NCBI GenBank assembly: GCA_963801715.1 | Contig: CAWDGB010000010.1 | Location: forward strand, 308,452 to 372,451 | Origin: CAVVJA01 sp963801715 | GTDB taxonomy: Bacteria > Actinomycetota > Actinomycetes > Mycobacteriales > Jatrophihabitantaceae | Reading direction: 5' to 3' | DNA: 64,000 nucleotides | Shown: positions 47,607 to 56,239 of the stretch, piece by piece | Layout: every line of letters begins with the position of its first letter | Numbering within the stretch: the first letter of the stretch is position 1 | Notes under the pieces: generated by a model | The model's database searches: none | Told to the model about the DNA's origin: nothing | Seen by the model: only the letters and a program-made list of their open reading frames with translations | Translations under genes and position numbers: made by a program

Positions 47607-47673
47607 GCGAGTTTCGCAGCAGGTCCACGCACGTGGCGTGCAGGTGCATCGGCGCGACGAGGTTGCCGAATGA
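47599..47673 (+). CDS. Possible 24-codon coupling ORF between purN and purH
   Basis: An ATG at 47599 lies inside the last codons of purN, and its TGA overlaps the purH ATG by 4 bp. The frame encodes 24 residues (MSERVSQQVHARG, then VQVHRRDEVAE) with no recognisable motif. It bridges the 63-bp purN-purH gap exactly, so it could carry ribosomes from purN to purH. It may equally be chance. Confidence 0.25.
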   Translation: MSERVSQQVHARGVQVHRRDEVAE

Positions 47674-49229
47674 GCAAGATCGCCATCCGACGGGCGCTGA
47701 TCAGCGTGTACGACAAGTCCGGGCTGGACGAGCTGGCGCGCGGCCTATCCGAGGCGGGTGTGGAAATCGTGTCGACCGGGTCCACCGCGGCACGGATCCG
47801 GGAGTTGGGCATCCCGGTCCGATCGGTTGACGAGGTGACGGGCTTCGCCGAGATCCTTGACGGGCGGGTCAAGACGCTCCATCCGCATGTGCACGCTGGG
47901 CTACTTGCTGATCAGAACGATCCGGAGCACATGGCGACGATCGAACGGCTCGGTATTGCGCCATTCCAGCTGTTGGTATCGAACCTGTACCCGTTCGTCG
48001 AGACAGTCAGGTCGGGCGCCACGCCGGCGGAGATCGTCGAGCAGATCGACGTCGGTGGTCCGGCGATGGTCCGGGCGAGCGCGAAGAATCACGGTTCCGT
48101 CGCCGTGGTTGTGGACCCGCGGTTCTACCCCGACGTGTTGCAGGCAGTCCGCGACGGTGGCTTCGATCTGGCGGCGCGGCAGCGGCTCGCCGTCGCGGCG
48201 TTCCGGCGTACCGCCGATTACGACATCGCGGTGGCCTCCTACCTGGGCAACGTCGTCGCGCCGGATGACGCTGGCAGCGGCTTTCCGGGCTGGGTGGCTG
48301 GGTCCTGGGAGCGAGCCGCTGCCCTCCGCTACGGGGAGAATCCGCACCAGCGTGCTGCTCTGTACGTGGCGCACGGCGGTCCGCCCGGGCTCGCTGCGGC
48401 CGAGCAGCTGTCGGGCAAGGAGATGAGCTACAACAACTACGTCGACGCCGACGCCGCGCGCCGGGCCGTATTCGACTTCGCCGAGCCGTGCGTCGCGATC
48501 GTCAAGCATGCCAACCCGTGTGGTATCGCGATCGCGACCGACGCCGCTGATGCTTACCGAAAGGCACAGGCCTGTGATCCGGTCAGCGCCTATGGCGGGG
48601 TCATCGCAGCCAATATCGCCGTGTCGGCCGAGATGGCCCGCCAGGTGGCTGAGATCTTCACCGAGGTGATCCTGGCCCCGTCCTATGACGAGGACGCCCT
48701 TGACATCCTCTCCACCAAGAAGAATCTGCGCGTACTCGTGGCCGCAGCGCCGCCCGCTCATCCGACGGCGGAGTCTCGTCCGGTCTCGGGCGGGCTGCTG
48801 ATCCAGACGTCCGACCGGCTCGATGCCGCTGGCGACAACCCCGGCAACTGGAACCTGGCGGCCGGCGCGGCGGCCGATGACGCGACTCTTGGCGATCTCG
48901 TGTTCGCCTGGCGCGCAGTCCGGTCGGTGAAGTCGAACGCGATCCTCATTGCGCGCGCCCGCGCGACGGTCGGCATCGGCATGGGTCAAGTCAACCGGGT
49001 GGACGCAGCCCGGCTGGCGGTCGCTCGCGCAGGCGAGCGAGCCCGCGGGGCCGTCGCATCCTCGGACGCGTACTTTCCGTTTCCGGACGGGCTGGAGGTG
49101 CTGGTCGATGCGGGCGTTCGCGCTGTGGTGCAGCCGGGCGGATCAGTTCGGGACGCGGACTGCATAGCCGTGGCTGACGCCGCAGGAGTGACGTTGTATC
49201 TCACCGGCACCCGCCACTTCGCCCACTGA
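47670..49229 (+). CDS. purH: Bifunctional AICAR formyltransferase / IMP cyclohydrolase
   Basis: Catalyses the last two steps to IMP. The N-terminal MGS-like cyclohydrolase (about 1-200) has RALISVYDKSGLDELA, STGSTAARI and GFAEILDGRVKTLHP. The C-terminal AICAR transformylase has RYGENPHQRAALY and, for catalysis, IVKHANPCGIAIA (Lys-His). Later, RAVRSVKSNAILIARARATVGIGMGQVNRVDA and SDAYFPFPDGLE can be seen in outline. Its 519 residues are normal. It works directly after purN in the pathway and uses the same 10-formyl-THF supplied by FolD downstream. Confidence 0.95.
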   Translation: MSKIAIRRALISVYDKSGLDELARGLSEAGVEIVSTGSTAARIRELGIPVRSVDEVTGFAEILDGRVKTLHPHVHAGLLADQNDPEHMATIERLGIAPFQLLVSNLYPFVETVRSGATPAEIVEQIDVGGPAMVRASAKNHGSVAVVVDPRFYPDVLQAVRDGGFDLAARQRLAVAAFRRTADYDIAVASYLGNVVAPDDAGSGFPGWVAGSWERAAALRYGENPHQRAALYVAHGGPPGLAAAEQLSGKEMSYNNYVDADAARRAVFDFAEPCVAIVKHANPCGIAIATDAADAYRKAQACDPVSAYGGVIAANIAVSAEMARQVAEIFTEVILAPSYDEDALDILSTKKNLRVLVAAAPPAHPTAESRPVSGGLLIQTSDRLDAAGDNPGNWNLAAGAAADDATLGDLVFAWRAVRSVKSNAILIARARATVGIGMGQVNRVDAARLAVARAGERARGAVASSDAYFPFPDGLEVLVDAGVRAVVQPGGSVRDADCIAVADAAGVTLYLTGTRHFAH

Positions 49230-49244
49230 CCCGGACCGCCCACG

Positions 49245-50094
49245 ATGACCGCCACGGTGCTCAACGGCACGGCCACCCTGGCCGATATCAAACGCGAACT
49301 GACCGAACGGGTTCGGGACCTGGCGCGCCCGCGGGGTGATCCCCGGGCTTGGCACGATTCTGGTCGGCGACGACCCGGCTAGCCGCTGGTACGTCGGTGC
49401 GAAGCACCGGGATTGCGCGGAAATCGGAGTCGCGAGCATTCGCCGCGACCTTCCGGCGACGGCGACTCAGGCCGAGGTCGAGGCAGTGATCGACGAGCTG
49501 AATGCCGACCCGGCGTGCACCGCGTTTCTCGTCCAGCAGCCCACTGGGCTCGACGAGTTTGCCCTGCTGTCGCGGGTCGATCCGGACAAGGACGTCGACG
49601 GGCTGCACCCGGTGAACCTAGGTTCGCTGGTCCTCGGCCACCCGGCACCTCTGCCATGCACACCCACCGGCGTACTGGAGTTGCTGCGCCGGTATGACGT
49701 GCCGATCGTCGGAGCGCACGCGGTGATTATTGGCCGGGGTATCACGGTGGGACGACCTCTCGGACTACTGCTCAGTCGTCGCAGCGAGAACGCGACGGTC
49801 ACGCTGTGCCATACCGGTACTCGCGATCTCGCGACGTTCACTCGTCAGGCCGACATCCTGGTGTCCGCGGCCGGTTCGCCGAACCTGATCACGCCGGACA
49901 TGGTCAAGCCCGGCGCAGCTGTCCTTGACGTCGGCGTGAGCCGCGTCGACGGCAAGGTGGCGGGGGATGTGCACCCGGACGTCGCCGAGGTCGCCGGGTG
50001 GATCAGTCCCAACCCGGGTGGGGTCGGGCCGATGACCAGGGCGATGTTGCTGCGCAACGTCGTCGACGCGGCGGCTCGGAACGCGACCCAGTGA
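49245..50094 (+). CDS. folD: Methylenetetrahydrofolate dehydrogenase/cyclohydrolase, one-base frameshift
   Basis: Converts 5,10-methylene-THF to 10-formyl-THF, the formyl donor for PurN and PurH. ATG 49245 begins MTATVLNGTATLADIKREL. After codon 27 an extra base near 49326 shifts the frame; removal joins VRDLA to ARGVIPGLGTILVGDDPAS. Also seen are the catalytic Tyr/Lys region YVGAKHRD, FLVQQPTGLDE, PCTPTGVLELL, and the NADP-binding GRGITVGRPLGLLL with NPGGVGPMTRAML near the end. The repaired length is 282 residues. It overlaps the DUF3017 gene by 4 bp. Confidence 0.92.
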
Positions 50095-50381
50095 CCCCGA
50101 TCTCGGTGACCGTGCGACAGGCGCTCTCCGGCAATCTGCCGTTCGTCGTCGTGTTGGGCATCGTCGCGGCTGGCATCTTGTATTCGACGGTTGTGCCAGA
50201 GCACTGGTTGCGCGGCGTGGTGGTAACTGCGATCGGAGTGCTGGTCGCGGGAACATGCCGGCTCGCGCTATCCGATCGCCGGGCGGGCCTGCTACGAATC
50301 CGGAATCGGATCTTCGACGCGGTGTGCTACTTCACGCTCGGCGGCGCGCTGATCCTGTTCGGGTCCCTACTCCCGCGTTAA
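50091..50381 (+). CDS. DUF3017 membrane protein
   Basis: A 96-residue protein with three predicted helices (FVVVLGIVAAGILY, GVVVTAIGVLVAGTCRLAL, AVCYFTLGGALILFGSLL). A polar loop with DRRAGLLRIRNRIFD lies between the second and third. GTG 50091 overlaps the folD stop. DUF3017 between folD and mdh is a common actinobacterial arrangement. Function unknown. Confidence 0.82.
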   Translation: MTPISVTVRQALSGNLPFVVVLGIVAAGILYSTVVPEHWLRGVVVTAIGVLVAGTCRLALSDRRAGLLRIRNRIFDAVCYFTLGGALILFGSLLPR

Positions 50382-50443
50382 CGCCGCAAGACTAATGTGC
50401 GCCCCATACCGGCGATCACCGAGACATCGAGGAGCGTTCCGGC

Positions 50444-51418
50444 ATGTCTGTACCTGCCACCCGCGACCGCGGCGGCAAGATCACCGTCGTCGGAGCCGGA
50501 TTCTACGGTTCCACCACTGCGCAGCGACTCGCCGAGTACGACATCTTGGATACCGTCGTGCTCACCGACGTCATCGAAGGTCGCCCGGAGGGATTGGCCC
50601 TCGACCTGAACCAGTCCCGCCCGATCGAAGGGTTCGAGACCGAGGTCATCGGTGTCACGACGACGGCCGACGGCGGCGGATATGACGCGACCGCCGGGTC
50701 CGACGTCGTCATCGTCACGGCCGGGCTGCCGCGCAAGCCCGGGATGAGCCGGATGGACTTGCTCGAGGTCAATGCCAAGATCGTGCGCGGCGTGGCCGAG
50801 CAGATCGCCCGCTACTCGCCCGACGCCGTGATGATCGTGGTGTCGAACCCGCTCGACGAGATGACCGCCCTCGCCCAGCTCGCGTCCGGCTTCCCGAAGC
50901 AGCGGGTCTTCGGGCAGGCCGGTGTCCTCGATACCGCGCGGTTTACCAACAACGTGGCGACGGCGCTCGATGTGCCGGTCAGCTCCGTCACCACGCTGAC
51001 CCTCGGCTCGCACGGCGACACGATGGTGCCGGTGCCCTCCGCATGCTTCGTCGACGGCAAGCCGCTGTTCGATGTCATGCCCGCGGCAACCGTCGAGGAA
51101 CTCGTCACCCGAACCCGCAACGGGGGCGCGGAGGTAGTAGCGCTGCTGAAGACGGGATCCGCCTTCTATGCCCCGTCGGCGGCTGCGGCCCGGATGGCCC
51201 GAGCCGTCATCGAGGACACCGCTGAGACGATTCCGGTTTGTGCCTGGGTAGCGGGCGAATACGGGATCAGCGGTGTCTACCTGGGCGTCGAGGCTGAGAT
51301 CGGTGCCGGGGGCGTGGAGCGGATCGTGGAGCGGGCACTGACCGACTCCGAACTTGCCGCGCTGCGCGAGGCGGCCGAGGCGGTGCGGGCCAAGCAGGCC
51401 GACGTCGCGGACCTTTGA
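50444..51418 (+). CDS. mdh: Malate dehydrogenase, LDH-like type
   Basis: NAD-dependent malate/oxaloacetate interconversion in the TCA cycle. At 324 residues it has the Rossmann motif VVGAGFYGSTTAQRLAE, TAGLPRKPGMSRMDLL with the substrate-binding Arg residues, VVSNPLDEMT, GQAGVLDTARF with the Asp, and the catalytic His in LGSHGDTMVPV. The RKPGMSRMDLL loop is the malate- rather than lactate-specific form. ATG 50444 follows GAGGAG by 8 nt, and a -10-like TAATGT lies further upstream. The metallophosphoesterase start overlaps its stop. Confidence 0.93.
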   Translation: MSVPATRDRGGKITVVGAGFYGSTTAQRLAEYDILDTVVLTDVIEGRPEGLALDLNQSRPIEGFETEVIGVTTTADGGGYDATAGSDVVIVTAGLPRKPGMSRMDLLEVNAKIVRGVAEQIARYSPDAVMIVVSNPLDEMTALAQLASGFPKQRVFGQAGVLDTARFTNNVATALDVPVSSVTTLTLGSHGDTMVPVPSACFVDGKPLFDVMPAATVEELVTRTRNGGAEVVALLKTGSAFYAPSAAAARMARAVIEDTAETIPVCAWVAGEYGISGVYLGVEAEIGAGGVERIVERALTDSELAALREAAEAVRAKQADVADL

Positions 51419-52200
51419 GCTCTGCCCCGGCCGTAAGCCGCACCCTGCGGTCGGTCGCCGTGCTGTCAGACGTCCACGGCGTGTTGCCGGCGCTCGATGC
51501 GGTGCTGGCCGAGCCTGTCGTCCAGACCGCCGATCGGCTGGTCGTGACCGGCGATCTCGCGGCCGGTCCGATGCCGGTGCAAACGCTCGATCGGCTGGTT
51601 GGGCTCGGAGATCGGGTGGTTCTGATCCGCGGGAACGCCGACCGCGAGCTCGTCAGCCTGGCCCGCGGCGAGGTGGATGACGTAGGCGACCCGATTGCGC
51701 CCTGGGCGGCTGCGCAGCTGCGCCCCGACCAGCTCGACCTGCTCGCCACGCTGCCATATCCGGTGACGCTGTCGGTCGAGGGATTCGGGCCGGTGATGTT
51801 CTGCCATGCCGTGCCCGACGATGACGAGCAGGTGGTACTGGTGGACACCCGGCTGACTCGTTGGGCCGAGGTGCTGGCCGGGTTGCCCGACGACGTGACG
51901 ACGCTCGTGTGCGGGCACACTCATATGCCGTTCGTGCGGCTGGCGCATCGCCGCCTGATCGTCAATCCGGGCAGCGTAGGCATGCCCTATGGCCGGGCGG
52001 GTGCGCACTGGGCGTTGTTGGCGGACGGGGCGGTCACCCTGGGCCGCACCATGTTCGACGTTGCCGCCGTTCGCGCCGAGATCGTTGCGGCCGGCTCGCC
52101 ACTCGCGCCGGCGTGGGTCGAGGAATACCTCGACGAGGTGGCCAGTGACGCGGAGGCAATCGAGGTCTTCGGCCCACGAGACGGGAGATCTTCGTCGTGA
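51415..52200 (+). CDS. Metallophosphoesterase family protein (YfcE/MJ0936-like)
   Basis: A 261-residue calcineurin-like phosphoesterase. Metal ligands are in SDVHG (Asp, His), VTGDLAAGP (Asp), RGNADRE (Asn), FCHAVP (His) and CGHTHMPF (His-x-His). NPGSVGMPYG closes the site. TTG 51415 overlaps the mdh stop by 4 bp. The last codons lie in a 15-bp direct repeat (52186-52217) that includes its stop, so the C-terminus may have been altered by duplication. Substrate unknown; the group includes phosphodiesterases. Confidence 0.88.
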   Translation: MSSAPAVSRTLRSVAVLSDVHGVLPALDAVLAEPVVQTADRLVVTGDLAAGPMPVQTLDRLVGLGDRVVLIRGNADRELVSLARGEVDDVGDPIAPWAAAQLRPDQLDLLATLPYPVTLSVEGFGPVMFCHAVPDDDEQVVLVDTRLTRWAEVLAGLPDDVTTLVCGHTHMPFVRLAHRRLIVNPGSVGMPYGRAGAHWALLADGAVTLGRTMFDVAAVRAEIVAAGSPLAPAWVEEYLDEVASDAEAIEVFGPRDGRSSS

Positions 52201-52217
52201 CAAGATCTTCGTCGTGA
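52186..52217 (+). repeat. 15-bp tandem direct repeat at gene end
   Basis: AGATCTTCGTCGTGA occurs at 52186-52200 and again at 52203-52217, separated by CA. The first copy contains the stop codon of the metallophosphoesterase; the second runs into palindrome copy C. It looks like a short tandem duplication. Confidence 0.75.
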
Positions 52218-52258
52218 TCGGGGACGAATGGCTCTGGAGCGACAATAAGTCCAAGATC
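52216..52258. repeat. Intergenic GATC-bounded palindrome, copy C (degenerate left arm)
   Basis: A 43-nt element between convergent metallophosphoesterase and lipoprotein genes. The right arm ACAATAAGTCCAAGATC is intact and matches copy D; the left arm GATCGGGGACGAATGG keeps GATC, GGAC and AT but has decayed. The left end overlaps the tandem duplication. Confidence 0.7.
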
Positions 52259-52277
52259 ATCAAGTGGTTAGTGCCCA

Positions 52278-53075
52278 CTAGCCACCGGTCACCGAGGGCC
52301 ACGGGTTGGGCCGGCAGCCTTGCAGCGAGATCGTCTGCTGCTGCATGACCGGCGCCGGCTCGCCTGCGCTCGGGCAGTACCGGTGATCATGACCCAGGCC
52401 GTGCCCGACCTCGTGGTTGACGAGTTCGTGCCGGTAGTCAGCGAGGTCCGAGCCATAGTTCGCCGACCCGACGAACCAGCGGTCAGAGTTGATCACCGCC
52501 CGACCCCGGCTCCAGCAGTCGAGCCAGCCACCGGTGTCCAACGGGGCGCAGAGCTGGTCGGTCGTGCGCGGCGTAGCCAAGGTCACGATGACCGCCGCGG
52601 CCGCGGCCGACGTGACCGCCACGAACGCGACATGGTCAACGCCCTGCCATCCGCGGGGATCGGTGAGCGTGGCGTGCACCTGGACCGCGAAGTCGCGCGC
52701 GTCAGTGGGGATGCCCTGCTCGATCTGGACCGCATAGGGCACTATCCGGCCCGTCGCCGTGGCCGGAAAGGCCAGAGGCACTGTGGCGAATACGCCGTCG
52801 CCAACCAACCCGGCCCGGCGCGGGTCGGCCGCGAGGCGCGGTGGCGCGCTCGTGGCTCGGCGCGGCGCGCTGGTCGGTGGGCGCGTGGCGGGCGACGCCA
52901 ACTGACTCGTGGAAGCAGCGCGAGCCGGCGAGGCCCCGCTACGGGCCGGAGCGACGGGCCGGGTCTCGGAGCCCGAACGGCTCGTCGTGCACGCCGTGAG
53001 GACGAGGACGGTGGTGAGAACAGCCGCCGCGCCAGCGGATCGGATCAGCCGACCAGCAAAGAGGTCAGTCGGCAT
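52278..53075 (-). CDS. DUF3152 lipoprotein, predicted zinc peptidase-like
   Basis: A 265-residue lipoprotein. The signal ends in lipobox LTAC (Cys29). A Ser/Ala/Pro/Thr-rich linker to about residue 95 is followed by the DUF3152 domain with VQIEQGIPTDARDFAVQVHATLTDPRGW in outline, LDCWSRGRAVINSDRW, DYRHELVNHEVGHGLGHDH and a final CPSAGEPAPVMQQQT. The HEVGHGLGHDH pattern is a metzincin-type zinc site, so a secreted protease or a decayed relative is inferred. Its ATG overlaps the DUF885 stop by 11 bp. Confidence 0.83.
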   Translation of the reverse strand: MPTDLFAGRLIRSAGAAAVLTTVLVLTACTTSRSGSETRPVAPARSGASPARAASTSQLASPATRPPTSAPRRATSAPPRLAADPRRAGLVGDGVFATVPLAFPATATGRIVPYAVQIEQGIPTDARDFAVQVHATLTDPRGWQGVDHVAFVAVTSAAAAAVIVTLATPRTTDQLCAPLDTGGWLDCWSRGRAVINSDRWFVGSANYGSDLADYRHELVNHEVGHGLGHDHRYCPSAGEPAPVMQQQTISLQGCRPNPWPSVTGG

Positions 53076-54759
53076 ATTCGCCGAGCACGGCTCCGCGAAG
53101 CACGTCCAGGCCCACGCTCCCGATGTCCAATGCGCGGCGATGAAAGGTCTTGAGGTCGAAGTCGTCGCCAGCCTTGGCCCGCGCGTCGTCGCGCAACTGC
53201 AGCCACAGCCGCTCGCCGATCTTGTAGGACGGGGCCTGCCCGGGCCAGCCGAGATAGCGGTCGAGCTCGAAGCGCAGGAATTCCTGAGCCATCGATGCGT
53301 GCGCGAGCAGGAACTGCCAGGCCGATTCGTACGTCCACGGCCCGCCGCCCACCTCCGCCGGGGCCGGGAAACCGCAGTGCACGCCGATGTCGATGACGAC
53401 GCGCGCCGCCCGCATCGACTGACCGTCGAGCATCCCGAGGTAGTCGCCCGGGTCGTCGAGATAGCCCAGGTCGGCCATCAGGCGCTCGGCGTAGAGAGCC
53501 CAGCCCTCGCCGTATCCAGAGGTCCACGATGCGAGGCGGCGCCACCGATTGAGCAGTTCGCGCCGATACACGGTCTGGGCGACCTGCAGGTGATGACCGG
53601 GCACGCCTTCGTGGTAGACGGTGGTGAGTTCCCGCCAGGTCGAGAATTCATCGACCCCTTCGGGCACCGCCCACCACATCCGGCCGGGACGAGAAAAGTC
53701 CTCACTCGGCCCGGTGTAGTAGATGCCCCCGGTCGACGTCGGCGCGATGCGGCATTCCAGAACCCGGATCGGATCGGGAATGTCGAAATGAGTGTCGGCA
53801 AGCGCGCTGATTGCTGCGTCTGACTTGCCTTGCATCCAGTGCAGCAGTGCGTCGGTGCCCTGCAGCTTGCGGGCCGGATCGTCGCTGAGATAGGCCATGG
53901 CCTCGCGAGGGGTCAAGCCGGGCGCGATGCGATTGGCAACGGCCCGCATTTGCTGTTCGATTCGCGCGAGTTCCGCCTGTCCCCAGTCGTACGTCTCTTC
54001 GAGATTGACCTCGGCTCCCAGGAAGTGGCGCGAGAAAAGGGCGTACCGGTCCCGCCCGACCGCGTCATCGATCGGAGCGAGGGCGAGAAGCTCGTCAGCC
54101 AGGAACGTCGCGAGCCGGTCGTAGGCTCGCGCCGCATCCGCTGCACCGCGATCGACGTCCTGGCGGATCGTGCTCGGCAACTCGCCGTCGGCGGTTGCCG
54201 CCCGCGCCGCGAAGGTCGCAAAGAAGCCGTTCGGAGCAGCGCTCTCCCGGCTCTGGGCGATTCCTGCCTCCACCTGCCGACGCGGTACCACGTCTCCGCG
54301 CGCCGCTGCGGCCTTCAGCGAGGCGATGTAACCGTCGATCGCGTCGGGCAGGCGGCGCAGGCGGCGGGCAATAACCACCCAATCTTCGGTGGTAGCTGTC
54401 GCCATCAGATCGAAGACCAGACGCAGCACTTGCACCGGACTCTCGATGTTGTTCAGCCGGGCCTCCTCGGCACCGGTCGCTCGGATCTCCTCGTCAGTGC
54501 GCAACTGCTCTGACGCTGCGGCGACCGTGATTCGGTCGGTTTCATCGACGGCCGTCGCCTCGTCGAGCTCGGCGAGAGTGCGGCGACGGAGGGCGGACAC
54601 CTCGGCCAATCCGTCAGGGGAGAGGTCCGGAACCTCGTCGTCGTGCCCGGATACGCCGAGATAGGTCGCGCTCAGCGGGTCGAGGGCCAGGTAGTCGTCG
54701 AGATACCGGTCCATGATGTGGTCGACCATGCTTGCCGGGCGTCCGGTGGGTTGCGTCAT
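53065..54759 (-). CDS. DUF885 family peptidase-like protein
   Basis: A 564-residue cytoplasmic protein. The zinc-binding motif is in VYHEGVPGHHLQVAQ (His-Glu-x-x-x-His) with a downstream Glu in GYGEGWALYAERL, as in M32/DUF885 metallopeptidases. Also seen are SATYLGVSGHDDEV near the N-terminus and GQAPSYKIGERLW near the end. ATG 54759 is chosen because TACCCT lies 6 nt upstream as a leaderless -10; the ORF extends further to 54825 without support. It is divergent from icd. Substrate unknown. Confidence 0.87.
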   Translation of the reverse strand: MTQPTGRPASMVDHIMDRYLDDYLALDPLSATYLGVSGHDDEVPDLSPDGLAEVSALRRRTLAELDEATAVDETDRITVAAASEQLRTDEEIRATGAEEARLNNIESPVQVLRLVFDLMATATTEDWVVIARRLRRLPDAIDGYIASLKAAAARGDVVPRRQVEAGIAQSRESAAPNGFFATFAARAATADGELPSTIRQDVDRGAADAARAYDRLATFLADELLALAPIDDAVGRDRYALFSRHFLGAEVNLEETYDWGQAELARIEQQMRAVANRIAPGLTPREAMAYLSDDPARKLQGTDALLHWMQGKSDAAISALADTHFDIPDPIRVLECRIAPTSTGGIYYTGPSEDFSRPGRMWWAVPEGVDEFSTWRELTTVYHEGVPGHHLQVAQTVYRRELLNRWRRLASWTSGYGEGWALYAERLMADLGYLDDPGDYLGMLDGQSMRAARVVIDIGVHCGFPAPAEVGGGPWTYESAWQFLLAHASMAQEFLRFELDRYLGWPGQAPSYKIGERLWLQLRDDARAKAGDDFDLKTFHRRALDIGSVGLDVLRGAVLGEYAD

Positions 54760-54845
54760 AGGCCGAGGGTAGGGGCAGCCCGATCGCCGGCACGTTACCG
54801 GCATATCTTGATACCAAGAAGTCATCGTCGGAGAGGCATTGGCAG

Positions 54846-56060
54846 ATGTCGAAGATCACGGTCAGCGGAACGGTCGTCGAACTCGACGGCGACGAGATGA
54901 CCCGCATCATCTGGCAGTTCATCAAGGATCAGCTGATCATTCCCTACCTCGACATCAATCTCGACTACTACGACCTGAGCATCACGCATCGCGACGGGAC
55001 CGACGACCAGGTCACGATCGACGCGGCCAACGCCATCAAGCGGCACGGCGTCGGCGTCAAGTGCGCGACGATAACTCCGGACGAGGCCCGGGTGGCCGAG
55101 TTCGGGTTGAAGAAGATGTGGCGCTCGCCGAACGGAACGATCCGCAACATCCTCGGCGGCGTGATCTTCCGAGAGCCGATAATCATGCGCAACGTTCCCC
55201 GGTTGGTTCCCGGGTGGCTCAAGCCGATCGTCGTCGGTCGCCATGCGTTCGGCGATCAGTACCGTGCCACCGACACGGTGATCCCTGGACCCGGCAGGCT
55301 CACCCTGACCTTCACGCCGGACGATGCCAGCGAGCCGATGGAACTCGAGGTCTACCACTTCGAGGGTGGCGGGGTGGCCCTCGCGATGTACAACCTCGAC
55401 GATTCCATTCGGGACTTCGCCCGTGCGTCTATGCGTTACGGCCTGGCCCGCCACTACCCGGTCTATCTGTCGACGAAGAACACGATCCTCAAGGCGTACG
55501 ACGGGCGCTTCAAGGACCTGTTCGCCGAAGTGTTCGAAAGCGAGTTCAAGGCCGACTTCGAGGCCGCCGGCCTCACCTACGAACACCGGCTCATCGACGA
55601 CATGGTGGCCGCGTCGCTGAAGTGGGGCGGCGGATACGTCTGGGCTTGCAAGAACTACGACGGCGACGTGCAGTCCGACACCGTCGCCCAGGGGTTCGGC
55701 TCGCTCGGGTTGATGACCTCGGTGCTCATGACGCCGGATGGCAAGACCGTCGAAGCCGAGGCCGCGCACGGCACGGTTACCCGGCACTACCGGCAGCACC
55801 AGGCCGGGCAGCCGACGTCGACGAATCCGATCGCGTCGATATTCGCCTGGACGCGTGGCCTGGCGCATCGTGGCTCGCTGGACTCGACTCCAGAGGTCAC
55901 CGGATTCGCCGAGACCCTCGAACGGGTCTGCATCGAAACCGTCGAAGGCGGTCAGATGACCAAGGACCTGGCTCTGCTCGTCGGCCCGGATACCCCCTGG
56001 CTAACCACCGAGGACTTCCTCGCCGCGATCGACGCCAACCTGCGCCAGGCCATCGGCTGA
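54846..56060 (+). CDS. icd: NADP-dependent isocitrate dehydrogenase, eukaryotic-like homodimeric type
   Basis: Oxidative decarboxylation of isocitrate to 2-oxoglutarate. It has 404 residues. It has the subfamily II start VELDGDEMTRIIWQFIKDQLI in outline, KCATITPDEARV, SPNGTIRNILGGVIFREPI with the substrate Ser/Asn/Arg, YPVYLSTKNTILKAYDG, LIDDMVAASLKW with metal Asp, and EAAHGTVTRHYRQHQ for NADP. This is the human IDH1-like branch, not the monomeric actinobacterial enzyme. GGAGAGG lies about 10 nt before ATG 54846. Confidence 0.95.
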   Translation: MSKITVSGTVVELDGDEMTRIIWQFIKDQLIIPYLDINLDYYDLSITHRDGTDDQVTIDAANAIKRHGVGVKCATITPDEARVAEFGLKKMWRSPNGTIRNILGGVIFREPIIMRNVPRLVPGWLKPIVVGRHAFGDQYRATDTVIPGPGRLTLTFTPDDASEPMELEVYHFEGGGVALAMYNLDDSIRDFARASMRYGLARHYPVYLSTKNTILKAYDGRFKDLFAEVFESEFKADFEAAGLTYEHRLIDDMVAASLKWGGGYVWACKNYDGDVQSDTVAQGFGSLGLMTSVLMTPDGKTVEAEAAHGTVTRHYRQHQAGQPTSTNPIASIFAWTRGLAHRGSLDSTPEVTGFAETLERVCIETVEGGQMTKDLALLVGPDTPWLTTEDFLAAIDANLRQAIG

Positions 56061-56160
56061 CCGTCGGCGGCCCGCGCGGCGCGAGGCAGCCGCCGGCGGA
56101 AGCTACGACCGCTGGAGGCCGCCCCTCGGGAATGGCATATCTGAGATCCCCCCGCGCCCG

Positions 56161-56217
56161 TAAACTGTGCGAGGTGTTACCACAGCGGACGACGGCCCGC
56201 CCGCAGCCCCCGCCGTC
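56161..56217 (+). promoter_or_regulatory. Promoter -10 and 5'-UTR hairpin before CNNM gene
   Basis: TAAACT (56161-56166) is a good -10 box. In the roughly 70-nt leader that follows, GACGGC (56191-56196) pairs with GCCGTC (56212-56217) around a C-rich loop, just before a GGGGGAG run. No matching -35 or known riboswitch fold was recognised. It may only be a leader hairpin. Confidence 0.35.
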
Positions 56218-56239
56218 GGGGGAGTAGTAACAGGCGCCG

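Noticed and set aside
56061..56239. Metal-sensing riboswitch upstream of the CNNM gene
   Set aside because: Only a single short hairpin is visible, and the leader of about 70 nt is too short for the known Mg or Mn riboswitch folds.
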